Source: Ryuthela nishihirai (taxonomy: Eukaryota; Arthropoda; Arachnida; Araneae; Heptathelidae). From it: a stretch of 64,000 nt of DNA. Position numbers and translations under genes: made by a program. This document shows positions 42,501-52,279 of the stretch, piece after piece (the stretch's first letter is position 1; each line of letters begins with the position of its first letter). Below the pieces are notes generated by a model, which was given only the letters and a program-made list of their open reading frames with translations, had not been told where the DNA came from and made no database searches. The DNA lies in NCBI GenBank assembly GCA_038380435.1, contig JAWZYU010000659.1:26001-90000 (forward strand), given 5' to 3'.

Positions 42501-43980
42501 AGTGTATTGATATGTACGTACTGGAAAAGTTTAAAGCTGTTAATGAAAGTGTGAAATCAGACAAATATATATTTTAATCTGTTAACACATATCTGGGGGG
42601 TCACTGGTTGAATAGGTGACAGCGTTCAGCCCTTTGGACGAACAGAAATCACCCTCAACAGAAGTTATAGAATGCGTGCAGCCATTAAAACGCACAGCGG
42701 AATAACTAAATTATACCTATTAATTGTCGGTTTAGTGTGTTTTTATTTACCTAGTGGAGAAGGTTAGAGCTGTTAATCAATGTGTGAAATCAGACAAATA
42801 CGTATTTTAATCTGTTAATATATATCTTGGGTTCAATGTTTGAATAAGTGACTGCGTTCAGCCCTTTGGATGAACAGCAATCATCTTCAACAGAATATAT
42901 AGAACGCGTGCAGACATTATAGCACACAGCGGAAAAATTAAATTATCCCTATTAGTTCGCGGTTTAGTCTGTTGTTGTGTACCTAGGGGAAAAGGATAAA
43001 GCTGTTAATCAAAATGTGAAATCAGAGAAATACGTATTTTAATCTCTTAACATATATCTGGGGTCACTGGTTGAATAAGTGACTGTGTTCAGTCCTTTGG
43101 ACGAACAGCAATCACCCTCAACAGAAGATATAGAACGCGTGCAGCCATCATAGATCACAGCGGAATTATTACTTTATCCCTATTCATTTGAGTTTAAGTG
43201 TTTGATGTGTACCTTGCGAAAAGGGTTAAAGCAGTTAATCAAAATGTGAAATCAGACAAATAGGTATTTTAATCTGCTAATGTGTGCCTGAGGGTCTCTG
43301 GTTGAATAAGTGACTGCGTTCAGCCGTTTGGACGAACAGCAATCTTTCTCAACAGAAGATATAGAACGCATGCAGCCATTATAGCGCACAGCGGAATAAT
43401 TACGTTATCCCTATTCATTGGCGTTTAACCGTGTTGTTGTGTATCTAGTGGAAAATGTTAGATCTGTTAATCAAAGGGTGAAAACAGACAAATACATATT
43501 TTAAACTGTTAATATGTAGGTGAGGGTCACTGGTTGAATAGGTGACTGCGTTCAGCCCTTTGGGCGAACAGCAATCTCCTACCGCAAATCTTATAGAAAA
43601 CGTGCAGTAATAAGAGCGCACAAAGGAGTAGTTATTTTGTCCGTTTGGATTAGCGTCGGAAGTGTGTTGTTTTGCATATAGTGCAAAGTGTGAGAGGTTA
43701 TTAATAGGAAAGTGAAATGAGTCAAATACCTATTTGAGTCTGTGAATGGATTTGTTATTCGAGAGACACTGGTTGAATAGTTGTCTGCATTCAGCCATTT
43801 CAGCAAATGGCAATCACTCTCATCAGAAGCAATAGATCACATTCAGTCATTAGATCACAGAGCGGTTTAATTACTCTGCTTCTTTCGATTACGTCATCTA
43901 TTGTGTTTAGTGTGTGCAGAGTGTAGAGTGTTAAAAGTTGTGTATTTAGAAAGCTGAAACGGTCGGAATATGTACTTGAA
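39543..43980 (+). repeat. satellite 2: about nineteen monomers of ~231 bp
   Basis: Anchors such as 'gtgtgaaatcagacaaatac', 'tcactggttgaataagtgac' and 'agaacgcgtgcagccatta' recur every ~231 bp from 39543. It is unrelated in sequence to satellite 1, to which it is joined without spacer. The left edge is sharp. The last two units (after about 43500) are strongly diverged and fade out near 43980. Each unit has a small inverted motif TCACT...AGTGA. Confidence 0.97.
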
Positions 43981-43984
43981 TATA

Positions 43985-44395
43985 TTCTCCCTCCACTTCT
44001 CTAGGTTGGACCCTCAGCCGTAGTGGTGCAGTGTGATATTTGTGTCAGTGCCGAATTATTGTGTGTTATCCGTTGTATTTGAGTGTGTTTCTTGTCTCAG
44101 TGTGTAGAGCTACATCTTGGATCGCCCTATACGTCTTTTGGAGTTTTCCTGATATTTTACAATAAAATGTTGAAATTTTAATCAATCATGTTTTGAAACG
44201 TAGGCCTAAAAGGCAAAGGAATAGATTGAAATGTAAAATAGAATTAGAATTAATTGAAAATTTAGAACCAATAGATCCGCTGGACGTGTTTGTAAATACG
44301 CCTGGTTACGTAAATACATAATTAATTACTTTGAACTCACTATTTCGAAAAATATTATGAAATATAAGTAGTAAATGTTTATTATTCTGATTTGT
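43985..44395. other. intergenic DNA after the satellite block
   Basis: The sequence continues from the decayed last satellite 2 unit and includes an 'aataaaatg' stretch near 44162. No gene is recognised. Confidence 0.4.
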
Positions 44396-44397
44396 AT

Positions 44398-44570
44398 AGA
44401 ATTCAGAAAAAATATCTGACAACGAGTGTTTAGAAATTAGTATTCTGGCAACCTTCGTGAACTGTACACGAAGGTTGCCAGATCACAAATTTCTAAAAAA
44501 AACTCGTTGCAGATATTTTTTCTAAATTCTCTAATCAACCATAGTGTTCGGATACTTTTTTGAGCGACTG
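44398..44570. mobile_element. palindromic MITE, copy 2, left end missing
   Basis: The right half is complete ('agtgttcggatac', 'tttttgagcgactg') with TA at 44571-44572. The left arm begins only at the 'agaattcagaaaaaatatct' stretch, so about 50 bp of left end is gone. The centre is an inverted repeat around 'aaccttcgtg' and 'cacgaaggtt'. Confidence 0.9.
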
Positions 44571-44655
44571 TACATGGTCACTTTTGTTATTGGTGATGTT
44601 TTTAATTTAGAGTAAAAAACTAATGCGCAGACATTTCACTAATATATTATGCATG
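44571..44655 (+). repeat. MITE right flank, duplicated at 45225
   Basis: About 85 bp following MITE copy 2 ('tacatggtcactttt', 'attggtgatgttttta') recur after MITE copy 3 at 45225-45308 with few changes. Two MITE copies therefore share a flank and are related by segment duplication. Confidence 0.88.
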
Positions 44656-44659
44656 CTTT

Positions 44660-44935
44660 AATAGGAAAATATGTGTTTAGCTAAAGATTTAATTGCAGTA
44701 ATAAACTACTTAAATCTTGATTTTATAGAAGTTTTTGTTCAGTATTTAAAGAGTCTTTGAAACTGAAACGTTTAGCAAGTTATCTCGTTCTGCAAAAAAA
44801 ATACTAAATTGGAGAAAATTTAACTAATCAGTACTCGATCTACTGAAAATACAGCTACATATCTAGGTAAGGTTTCTATACCGCTTATTTCTTTCGTTTA
44901 ACCTGTTTAAATTCTCTCTCCAAATGAATTATTTG
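44660..44935. other. AT-rich spacer
   Basis: No feature recognised. Confidence 0.4.
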
Positions 44936-44939
44936 CGTA

Positions 44940-45224
44940 CAATAGCTCAAAAAAATATCCGAACACTATGGTTGATTACAGAATTCAGAAAAATATCTGG
45001 CAGCGATTTTTTTAGAATAGTGATCTGGCAACCGTCGTGTCACGTGACACGACGGTTCCCAGATCACTATTCTAAAAAAATCGCTGCCAGATATTTTTGT
45101 CTGGCACCGTCGTGTCACGTGACACGACGGTTCCCAGATCACTATTCTAAAAAAATCGCTGCCAGATATTTTTTCTGAATGCTGTAATCAACCATAGTGT
45201 TCGGATATTTTTTTTGAGCGACTG
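44940..45224. mobile_element. palindromic MITE, copy 3, with internal duplication
   Basis: TA lies at 44938-44939 and 45225-45226. The centre is the perfect palindrome CCGTCGTGTCACGTGACACG (and on), present twice because about 76 bp of the centre and right arm is duplicated in tandem. The left end is changed (CAATAGCTC in place of CAGTCGCTC). The 84-codon open frame across it is a by-product. Confidence 0.93.
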
Positions 45225-45309
45225 TACATGGTCACTTTTATTATTGGTGATGTTTTTAGTTTAGAGTAAAAAAATAATGTGCGGACATTTCACTCCTATA
45301 TTATGCATG

Positions 45310-45608
45310 GATCAAACCTATCAGTTCATCATACAATGCAAATCAAATAGTACAAAATTTTAACGGTTCAAATATAAGGATACGGAACACTAAGTTTTAG
45401 GCTCGCCATTACACAAGTGAAATGGAAAATCATTCCTACACACGCACAAACTCACATACTACTTTCAACTCTTGTGCTCAACGCATCGCTGACATTTCGA
45501 TGCCTTTACTAGAATGGAGTGAATTTTTATAAGTCAAGCAAAAACAGAAACCTTAAATAAATTTTAAGGTCTACAGAAGTGCTTTAAAGGAAATCAATGA
45601 TCAACTAA
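45310..45608. other. AT-rich intergenic DNA
   Basis: No feature recognised. Confidence 0.4.
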
Positions 45609-45611
45609 ACT

Positions 45612-45687
45612 AAAAGCTGCATCATAAACAGACGTATTAAAGCTATCAGTTGATAGCTTTAATACGTCTGTTTTTAATGCAGCTTTT
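45612..45687. repeat. 37-bp inverted repeat, 2-nt spacer
   Basis: The arm 45612-45648 is matched by 45651-45687 as its reverse complement with two mismatches. The inner 23 bp pair perfectly ('gacgtattaaagctatca' against 'tgatagctttaatacgtc'). Only GT separates the arms. Confidence 0.96.
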
Positions 45688-45689
45688 TG

Positions 45690-46000
45690 AGAAATGTGTA
45701 ACCAGTTATTTGGCGAGATATTTTAAACATATGGATGCACAATTCAAATTCGTAATGAATAAGTAACTAATTATAACAACCTAGTCGTCATCTTGCTACC
45801 AATGATTAATCCATAAACATATATTGAATTGCTCTGGTTATTGTTTCTAATTCTCTATACTAGCCGTATTCACTATTTCTCTTCACCTCTCAAGGGAGTG
45901 CCAACACAAATCATTGTGCATGTTACCTTTGGCACGCGTGTCATAAAATCGCCATCACTGCTATGAGGGCACCAACCTGAGTTTTGTTGTTAAAAGTATT
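45690..46000. other. intergenic DNA
   Basis: No feature recognised. Confidence 0.4.
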
Positions 46001-46005
46001 GGGTT

Positions 46006-46318
46006 GGTGGTGGCTCAGTCGGTGAAGTGCCAGGCTCATAATCTTATGGTCTCAGGTTCGAGTCCTACCTGGGTCAGTGTTGAGATTTTTCTCCCCAAAA
46101 CTCTCCGCCCTGCCCTCTGTCAACAGGGGGACACCGATCGGCTTGGAAAGGCCGCCGTCCGTCAAATGACATAACAAATGTTATAGACCATGTTGGATGG
46201 CCTTGACGGGAGCTACCATCTGTATCCTAAGAGCTACCCGGTGGTTTCCCTTCATACAACCTTCTCTGAACCTTTGCGGTCCTTATGATCTGATCACTAA
46301 GTACATTGTATGTAAAAA
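46006..46318 (+). mobile_element. SINE family A copy with Met-type anticodon loop
   Basis: The head 'ggctcagtcggtgaagtgcc' is followed by 'aggctcataatctta' and box B 'ggttcgagtcc'. The loop CTCATAA gives a CAT anticodon, that of tRNA-Met. Most other copies read CTCGTAA. The body and A-rich end are present. No clear target-site duplication is seen. Confidence 0.85.
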
Positions 46319-46390
46319 AGGTACAGCTCCTAGGTAAAACAGTTTGTACTTATTTACATACCTGTAATAAGCATCGGAAGGAACTTCAGG

Positions 46391-46785
46391 TCATGGTCGC
46401 ACATCAGAGGACACGTCAAGGCACGGTCGCACGTCAGAGGACACGTCAAGGCACGGTCGCACGTCAGAGGACACGTCAAGGCACGGTCGCACGTCAGAGG
46501 ACACGTCAAGGCACGGTCGCACGTCAGAGGACACGTCAAGGCACGGTCGCACGTCAGAGGACACGTCAAGGCGCGGTCGCACGTCAGAGGACACGTCAAG
46601 GCGCGGTCGCACGTCAGAGGACACGTCAAGGCACGGTCACACGTCAGAGGACACGTCAAGGCACGGTCGCACGTCAGAGGACACGTCAAGGCACGGTCAC
46701 ACGTCAGAGGACACGTCAAGGCATGGTCACACATCAGAGGACACGTCAAGGTACGGTCGCACGTCAGAGGACACGTCAAGGCACC
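46391..46785 (+). repeat. CpG-rich 30-bp minisatellite, about 13 units
   Basis: Units of 'gcacggtcgcacgtcagagg' plus 'acacgtcaag' repeat exactly every 30 bp. The first, tenth, twelfth and thirteenth units carry substitutions such as 'catggtcac'. Because 30 is a multiple of three, long frames exist on both strands (10-residue periods), but they are not genes. Each unit holds about four CpG sites in otherwise CpG-poor DNA. Confidence 0.97.
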
Positions 46786-46794
46786 GTCCCCCCA

Positions 46795-46880
46795 GATCCA
46801 GCCCTGGGTCTTCTGACCTGATCATTTAGCTCATTACGCGAACTAAAGTGCCGTTGACAGGTAAAACAACCAAAGTAGAC
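46795..46880 (+). mobile_element. SINE family A 3'-end fragment
   Basis: The stretch 'gacctgatcatttagctcat' followed by 'aagtgccgttgacaggtaaa' is a family A 3' end directly after the minisatellite. The minisatellite is therefore bracketed by SINE pieces. Confidence 0.65.
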
Positions 46881-46884
46881 CAAC

Positions 46885-47488
46885 GGCTCGGGTCACGTTA
46901 TAAGTGGGAGGGGGGGGCGAAGATTGCTCAGTTAACGTCTTGAAAATTCTCATAGGTCATATAGGTCGGCACGATCGCTTTTCCTATTAGTGAACCAATG
47001 ATCTACGAGAATTTTCGAAAGCGTCAACTGCGCAGTCTCATCTTAGGCTGAATGATTGCCGCCACTCTGAAAACGGATATTCTGATTGTAATTCTTGCGT
47101 TACGACAGAGTGTGATCGCATTCTAATAATGGATCTGTTGGCTGTTACGTGACATTGTTCTACACTGATATTGTTGGTCAATTGCGTGAATTAGAATATC
47201 CGTGTTTTTGAATTATTCGGGCTTCCGTATGATTTGAAGAAATCAATTGAAATATTTAGATTAACGTTGGAATAAAAATAATAAATAAAAAAAACATTTT
47301 TTCGAAATTTTTTTCTAAAAGCTTTCAAAATGGAAACAAATTGTTAAATTATCCTATTGATTTCAAAATGAAAGGTCTTAATTATTATTTTTTGGTTGGG
47401 TTGTATTAATTGTCGGCATGATTTTTTTTTTACCTTCACTGGCCAAATGAAGTCACTAGCACTTAATGGCTCAGATGTAGATACAGGA
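46885..47488. other. intergenic DNA
   Basis: A local inverted pair ('aacgtcttgaaaattctca' near 46935 and 'gagaattttcgaaagcgt' near 47007) is visible. No gene is recognised. Confidence 0.4.
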
Positions 47489-47489
47489 A

Positions 47490-47856
47490 AGGGTTGAATT
47501 GTTTTATCTCTGAACGGCACTTTTTTTGCTCACAATGGTCCAAATGGTCAGGTCGCAAGGACTCCGAGGGTTCAGAGCAGGTTTGGAGGGAGGGGAATCG
47601 TTGGACAGTTGTTACGAGACAGATGGTCGTTTCTCGTAAAGTTCACCTAACGTGCTCTTTAACGTGCACAGGTTATGGCTCTCAGGTTCACTTGGCTACG
47701 GCTTAACGTCCCATCCGACGGACAGTTGCCTTTCCAAGCCCATCAGTGTCCCCTTCTGACCGAGGGAAGTGTGGGAAGTTTTGCGGACATAAGTCTCAAC
47801 ATTCGCCCAGCTGGGACTCCAATTTGGGAACTGCAGATTACGATCCAGGCGGGATA
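47490..47856 (-). mobile_element. SINE family A copy
   Basis: A minus-strand copy from the 3' end ('gggttgaattgttttatctc') to a degraded head near 47805-47856. Box B is mutated ('gggactccaatttgg' on the plus strand). A further 3'-end fragment follows at 47868-47905. Confidence 0.85.
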
Positions 47857-47909
47857 TCCACCATCAACACCACCTCCGAGTGGCACTATTTTTTTTTGGC
47901 TCACAACTG

Positions 47910-49110
47910 AAATTCTAGGTCCCAAAAAACCAGTTTTTTAGAATTGAACAGTGGAAAAGTAGGCCCATGACGCTGTTTAGGGGACATTAAAACGGATTTT
48001 TCTTTTTGGTTTAATTAGGATCACAGGAATTTCTTTCCAAATAAGAAAAGGTTCGCAGAAATTCGCTAGATTTTGCCTTATTTTCAGCGATCATTCTCGA
48101 TCGGAATACTTTAATAGGATACGTTTTTTACCTATATATTTTCTTATAGACATCTATTTCGTGAATTTCAGTTGACAATTAAAAATTAGCTGATTGTGAG
48201 TTAGTGCGTGACAAAGGATGACGCTAATTACGACCATCATGCAGAAGTTGTAAAGCTCTGAAAATCTGCACTTAGGGGTAATTCAGATCGTAGTTCTCGG
48301 GAGAAAAAATCCGAAATTCGATCTTCGACCTGTCCTTCAAAGTCAGAGAGAGGTGAAGCAGAGATCAAAGCTTGACGTAAAAGTGCTAGAAATGTGAATA
48401 TTGGTATATAGGAGTACTTCGGATCACAGATCCCAGAAGCTTTAAAAATCTCGGATTCTTTGTGTGTTGGGGCTTCGAGATCAAAAATTAAATTTTAATT
48501 TACCACTTTTAGAGAGTTAATTTGATGCCTACGGGCAAGGACGTACCTAGAATTTAGTTCGGGGCGGTCTGAGAATAAGCCTTGAGTAGGGTTTCCCAGT
48601 TACTAAAACATTCCACAGAACAGGAAAGATTAAAATGATATTCTATATGAGATTTTATAATTGTTGTTTTAATATATTTTTAGTGTCAGAATAACATATG
48701 GGGCTAAGATAAAGTTGTATGAAACTTCCAACTGTTATTGTTCAATTTCTTTTTAATATTTTTAAAATGAACGAAATAAAGACAATTGTTTTGGAGTTCA
48801 AAGCAGATAGACGAGTTCGATATTTAGTAGAAGACGACAGGGTTCTCAGCGGACTTATTTTTATTGAGGGAGGGTGGGTTAATGAAAACCCAGAGATAAT
48901 GAAAAAGGAAATTCTACACAATTCATTAATAATATTATTTCACAAATATTTTTGCAATTTTTTTTTTGTAGTTCGTTTTTCAAACGAACTCTAATGTCAT
49001 CATTTTGTTTGTTTTATCTGTCTGTACACTTTCATCTTCTTAGTTTTAACAGATTAATTTAAAATTCCTGTTGAATTGGATGGGTATTGGTGACACCCCG
49101 TAGGCAGGGA
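47910..49110. other. intergenic DNA with weak dispersed repeats
   Basis: The stretch 'ttattgagggagggtgggtt' near 48860 recurs reversed near 50130. The 91-codon open frame at 48719-48994 overlaps it and has no known domain. Confidence 0.4.
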
Positions 49111-49114
49111 CGTA

Positions 49115-49327
49115 CAGTCGCTCAAAAAAGTATCCGAACGCTATGGTTGATTACAGAATTCAGAAAAAATATCTGGCAACAATTTTTTTTTTGAAATTAG
49201 TGGTCTGGCAACTTTCGTGTACGTACACGAAGGTTGCCAGATTTTTAATTGCGAAAAAAATCGTTGCCAGATATTCTTTCTAAATTCTGTAATCAAACAG
49301 AGTGTTCGGATATTTTTTGAGCGACTG
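49115..49327. mobile_element. palindromic MITE, copy 4, in an inverted-repeat target
   Basis: The ends CAGTCGCTCAAAAAAGTATC and its near-exact right counterpart are flanked by TA at 49113-49114 and 49328-49329. The centre is 'actttcgtgtacgtacacga'. Outside the TA the flanks are also inverted copies of each other ('cgtaggcaggg' left, 'ccctgcctacg' right). At 213 bp it is the most compact copy. Confidence 0.94.
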
Positions 49328-49334
49328 TACCTCC

Positions 49335-49825
49335 CCTGCCTACGAGGATATTTCTTGTCGTAGATCTTAGAAAGCTTATGAAAAATTGGATCCGACGTCT
49401 CCATTTAGAGGTCATATTTCAGTCAAACTGTAATAATAATAATAACTACACCTAACAGAAACGTGGAACATCATGTACAGGGATATTCGAGTCCTGCATC
49501 TCTGAAGAGTTGCGAAATTCTGGATACACCAATCCGTTAAAGTCGACCAGAGGTCGAATTTCGATCCACGTGGAAGTTTGAAATTCCAAATGATGTCTGC
49601 TGGTTTCTACATCTTGGAAACGGCACTGTATTTCTGATCCTTCGAATACCTCGAGTTTGTCTATGTATCTATCTGCTAGTAAGTGAATTGGTGTGTCGAG
49701 TTATTTACGGTCGTAGAACTCAGGACGGTTAAGAAATTTCCGTTACGGTTTTGTGTTCAAGGTCACATAAGGGTCGATTGGATTGTTTTACCTATGATCG
49801 GAACTTTCGCGCGGCCTATTTAACG
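49335..49825. other. intergenic DNA
   Basis: No gene recognised. A trace of a SINE family A 3' end ('gattgttttacctatgatcg') is near 49783. Confidence 0.4.
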
Positions 49826-49829
49826 GCCT

Positions 49830-50000
49830 CGAACGAGAGAAATTCAAACTACGAAAATTCAAAAACTTTTCACAGTTCGCGGGCCCTGTTAACAACTTTG
49901 GAAGATTCTGAAAGGCGAATCGTATGATTTACCTATCCAATTCAAAAATAATTTTAAATTTATCTCTTAAAACAAAAAAGTTGAATGTCTACAGACGGAG
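49830..50000 (+). repeat. partial copy of the ~288-bp repeat
   Basis: It carries 'acttttcacagttcgcgggc', 'ctgaaaggcgaatcgtatga' and 'ttatctctta' in the family order. The first half is missing. Confidence 0.5.
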
Positions 50001-51240
50001 AAAACAAACAACAAAACGATGACATGAGCTCGTTTTTTAAAAGAACTACAAAAAAAATTGTGAAATATTTTTTTAAATAATATTTTTACTGAATTGTAGA
50101 ATTTTCTATTTCATTATTTCAGTTTTTATTAACCCACCCTCCCCCAACAAAAATAAGTTCCCATTCTTATTGTAATAATCTAGTCCCAATTTTCTCCTTA
50201 TTTCTTTATAGATTTATTAAAATAGTAAAATAATATTATATAAAAATGTATAAAAATATATTTTATTACATATATATATATATATTTTTTTGGCAGGGCA
50301 GTGTATATCAAAGAATTTCCAGGTTATGTCAATGGGAATCTAACTGCGAAGTTCTGTAACTTTTAAAATGTGTATTTAATGGAAAAAATGTGACTGAGAA
50401 TAAAATAAAGAACATGATCAAATCTGCATATTTAAATCTCGATTTTCAACATTATTCGTTCATTACTTAAATAGAAGATGTAATATTTCAAAACAGTAAT
50501 AAATAAAAACTAAACTAATAAATATTGTTCCAAACCAAGGAATAAAATAAATCTTCATTTTTAAAAGTTTGCGTAATGATTTAATTAATATTTAATTCTT
50601 TTATAGGGCAGTATAATATCCTTATTAAACTGCACCGAATTGGTTGCTTCATTTTCTCTGGACTTCCCAAATAAAAACAAACCCCTTCTTATCCTAAGAC
50701 CTAGTTCCCGTTTTACCCTTACACATGTTCGCTTTCAAAAATGCAGCACTTGTGCTGCAAATGCTTTTTTGGTTTATATATATAATAAACCAAAAAACCG
50801 CAACCGTATCTTCCAACCCACTATCCTTTCAGAAGTAGATGACACCCAATAATAAGTTGGTCCTCTGGTTCACTTTCAGCCGTATTGCGTCTGGCCGTCT
50901 TCTCCATAGTTGGCCAAGTTCGGGCAGGGCAATCTCATTTCCTTTCTCGTAATAGAGACCTACGTTATTTCCGCTTCTGGCGCAGTCTAGTTTTAAGTCA
51001 ATTCTTACAGGGATTTTTCAGTGTTCCAATGACTTGAGGCTGCAAACAAGCAGTAGAAATGGTTTAATGTAATGTTACAATAGGAGCGCAAATAAGAATG
51101 CACAAGGAAAAGAATGGATGTGAGGATTGGAAAAGTAGCAGCTGGAAATAAATATCCACAGGCGATATGTTATCCTTCTATAGTTTTCAAAGAGAAAGCA
51201 GTTCGTAATTGTTCGATTTTAGTTTTCTTCAAAAGCGAAT
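50000..51240. other. AT-rich intergenic DNA
   Basis: Contains a short TA run (50270-50287) and two related stretches near 50110-50240 and 50650-50720 ('aaataagttcccattcttat' and 'aaacaaaccccttcttatc'). No gene is recognised. Confidence 0.4.
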
Positions 51241-51261
51241 GGACATTCCAACTAATGTGAG

Positions 51262-51794
51262 GGAGGGATTGGCTCAGTGGGTAGAGAGCCGTAATCGGCA
51301 GTTCGCAGGTTCGACTCCCACCTGGGTCAGCGTTGATATTTATCTCCTCAAAATTCCCCGGCCCTGCCCAAGGTCAGTAGGGAACACCGATGGCCTTGGA
51401 AAGGAATTCAGCTATCCGTCGGGTAGGACGTTAAGCCGTGGCCCCATCTGCGGGAGATCTGTGGCTGGCCATGACGGGGGCTACCATCTGTGGCTGGGTC
51501 TACGGGGCCATCTGTGGCAATCACGGCTTAACGGCATTCACGGCATCTACCATCTGTGGCCATCACGGCTTAACGGCATTCACGGCATCTACCATCTGTG
51601 GCCATCACGGCTTAACGGCATTCACGGCATCTACCATCTGTGGCCATCACGGGGTCTACCCTATCTGTGGCTGGCCATGACGGTGGCTACCATCTGTCTC
51701 CCAAAACAGCTGTTCCAATGGGTCCCCCCATTTAGCCCATCGCGTGCAAAAAAAAAGTGGCGCTCAGATGTAATAAGATCAAACCAACCGTTTC
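51262..51794 (+). mobile_element. SINE family A copy with TSD and internal amplification
   Basis: The head has 'ggctcagtgggtagagagcc' and box B 'ggttcgactccc'; the body and A-rich 3' end follow in order. It is flanked by a 16-bp duplication at 51246-51261 and 51795-51810 (TTCCAACTAATGTGAG and TTCCAACTAGTGAGAG). The anticodon-stem part of the head is shortened. The centre is expanded by a 42-bp tandem repeat. Confidence 0.93.
51511..51655 (+). repeat. 42-bp tandem repeat inside a SINE
   Basis: 'ccatcacggcttaacggcat' plus 'tcacggcatctaccatctgt' repeats about 3.5 times. The pieces derive from SINE words ('ggcttaacg', 'ctaccatctgt') that normally lie apart, so a deletion joined them and the junction was then amplified. 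Confidence 0.93.
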
Positions 51795-51899
51795 TTCCAA
51801 CTAGTGAGAGCTTTTAACCTCTGGGTTTTACTAACTAATATCAGAAGGGCAATGCCTGTCGCTGGAATCACGGGACTCAACTCATATTATGGAGCACCC

Positions 51900-52275
51900 A
51901 TTTCTGATCGACACTTTTTTGCACACAATGAGCTAAACAGCCAGGTCACAAGGACCCTAAAGGCTCAGGGAAGGTTGGGGGAAGGGCGTGCACTAAACAG
52001 CTGTTAGGAGGCAGGTGGAAGCCTCTCGTCATGACCATCCAGTGTGTTGTTTCACGTGCACAAGGTATGGATCTCCCGCATGCGATGCCATGGCTTAACG
52101 TCCCATCCGACGGACGGCTGCCTTTCTTTGACTATCGGTGTCCGCTACTGACCAGGAAAGGGAGGAGAGTTTCGAGGCTGTAAATCTCAATGCTTGACCA
52201 AGGTAGAGCTCGAACCGGGAACTGACGATTAGGAGCTTGGTGCGCTACCGACTCAGCACCCCCCCCCCCGGCCCT
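51900..52275 (-). mobile_element. SINE family A copy
   Basis: A complete-length minus-strand copy with the 3' end near 51905 ('cgacacttttttgcacaca') and the head near 52200-52275, ending in a C-run. Diverged. Confidence 0.85.
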
Positions 52276-52279
52276 CGTA

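Noticed and set aside
35165..43980. LTR retrotransposon or a coding gene with internal repeats
   Set aside because: No primer-binding site, polypurine tract or pol domain is seen; monomers carry stops and indels in every frame.
46306..46821. 171-codon (plus) and 141-codon (minus) frames with 10-residue repeats
   Set aside because: By-products of the 30-bp minisatellite, open on both strands at once.
48719..48994. 91-codon open frame
   Set aside because: Part of it recurs reversed near 50.13 kb as a dispersed repeat; no known domain.
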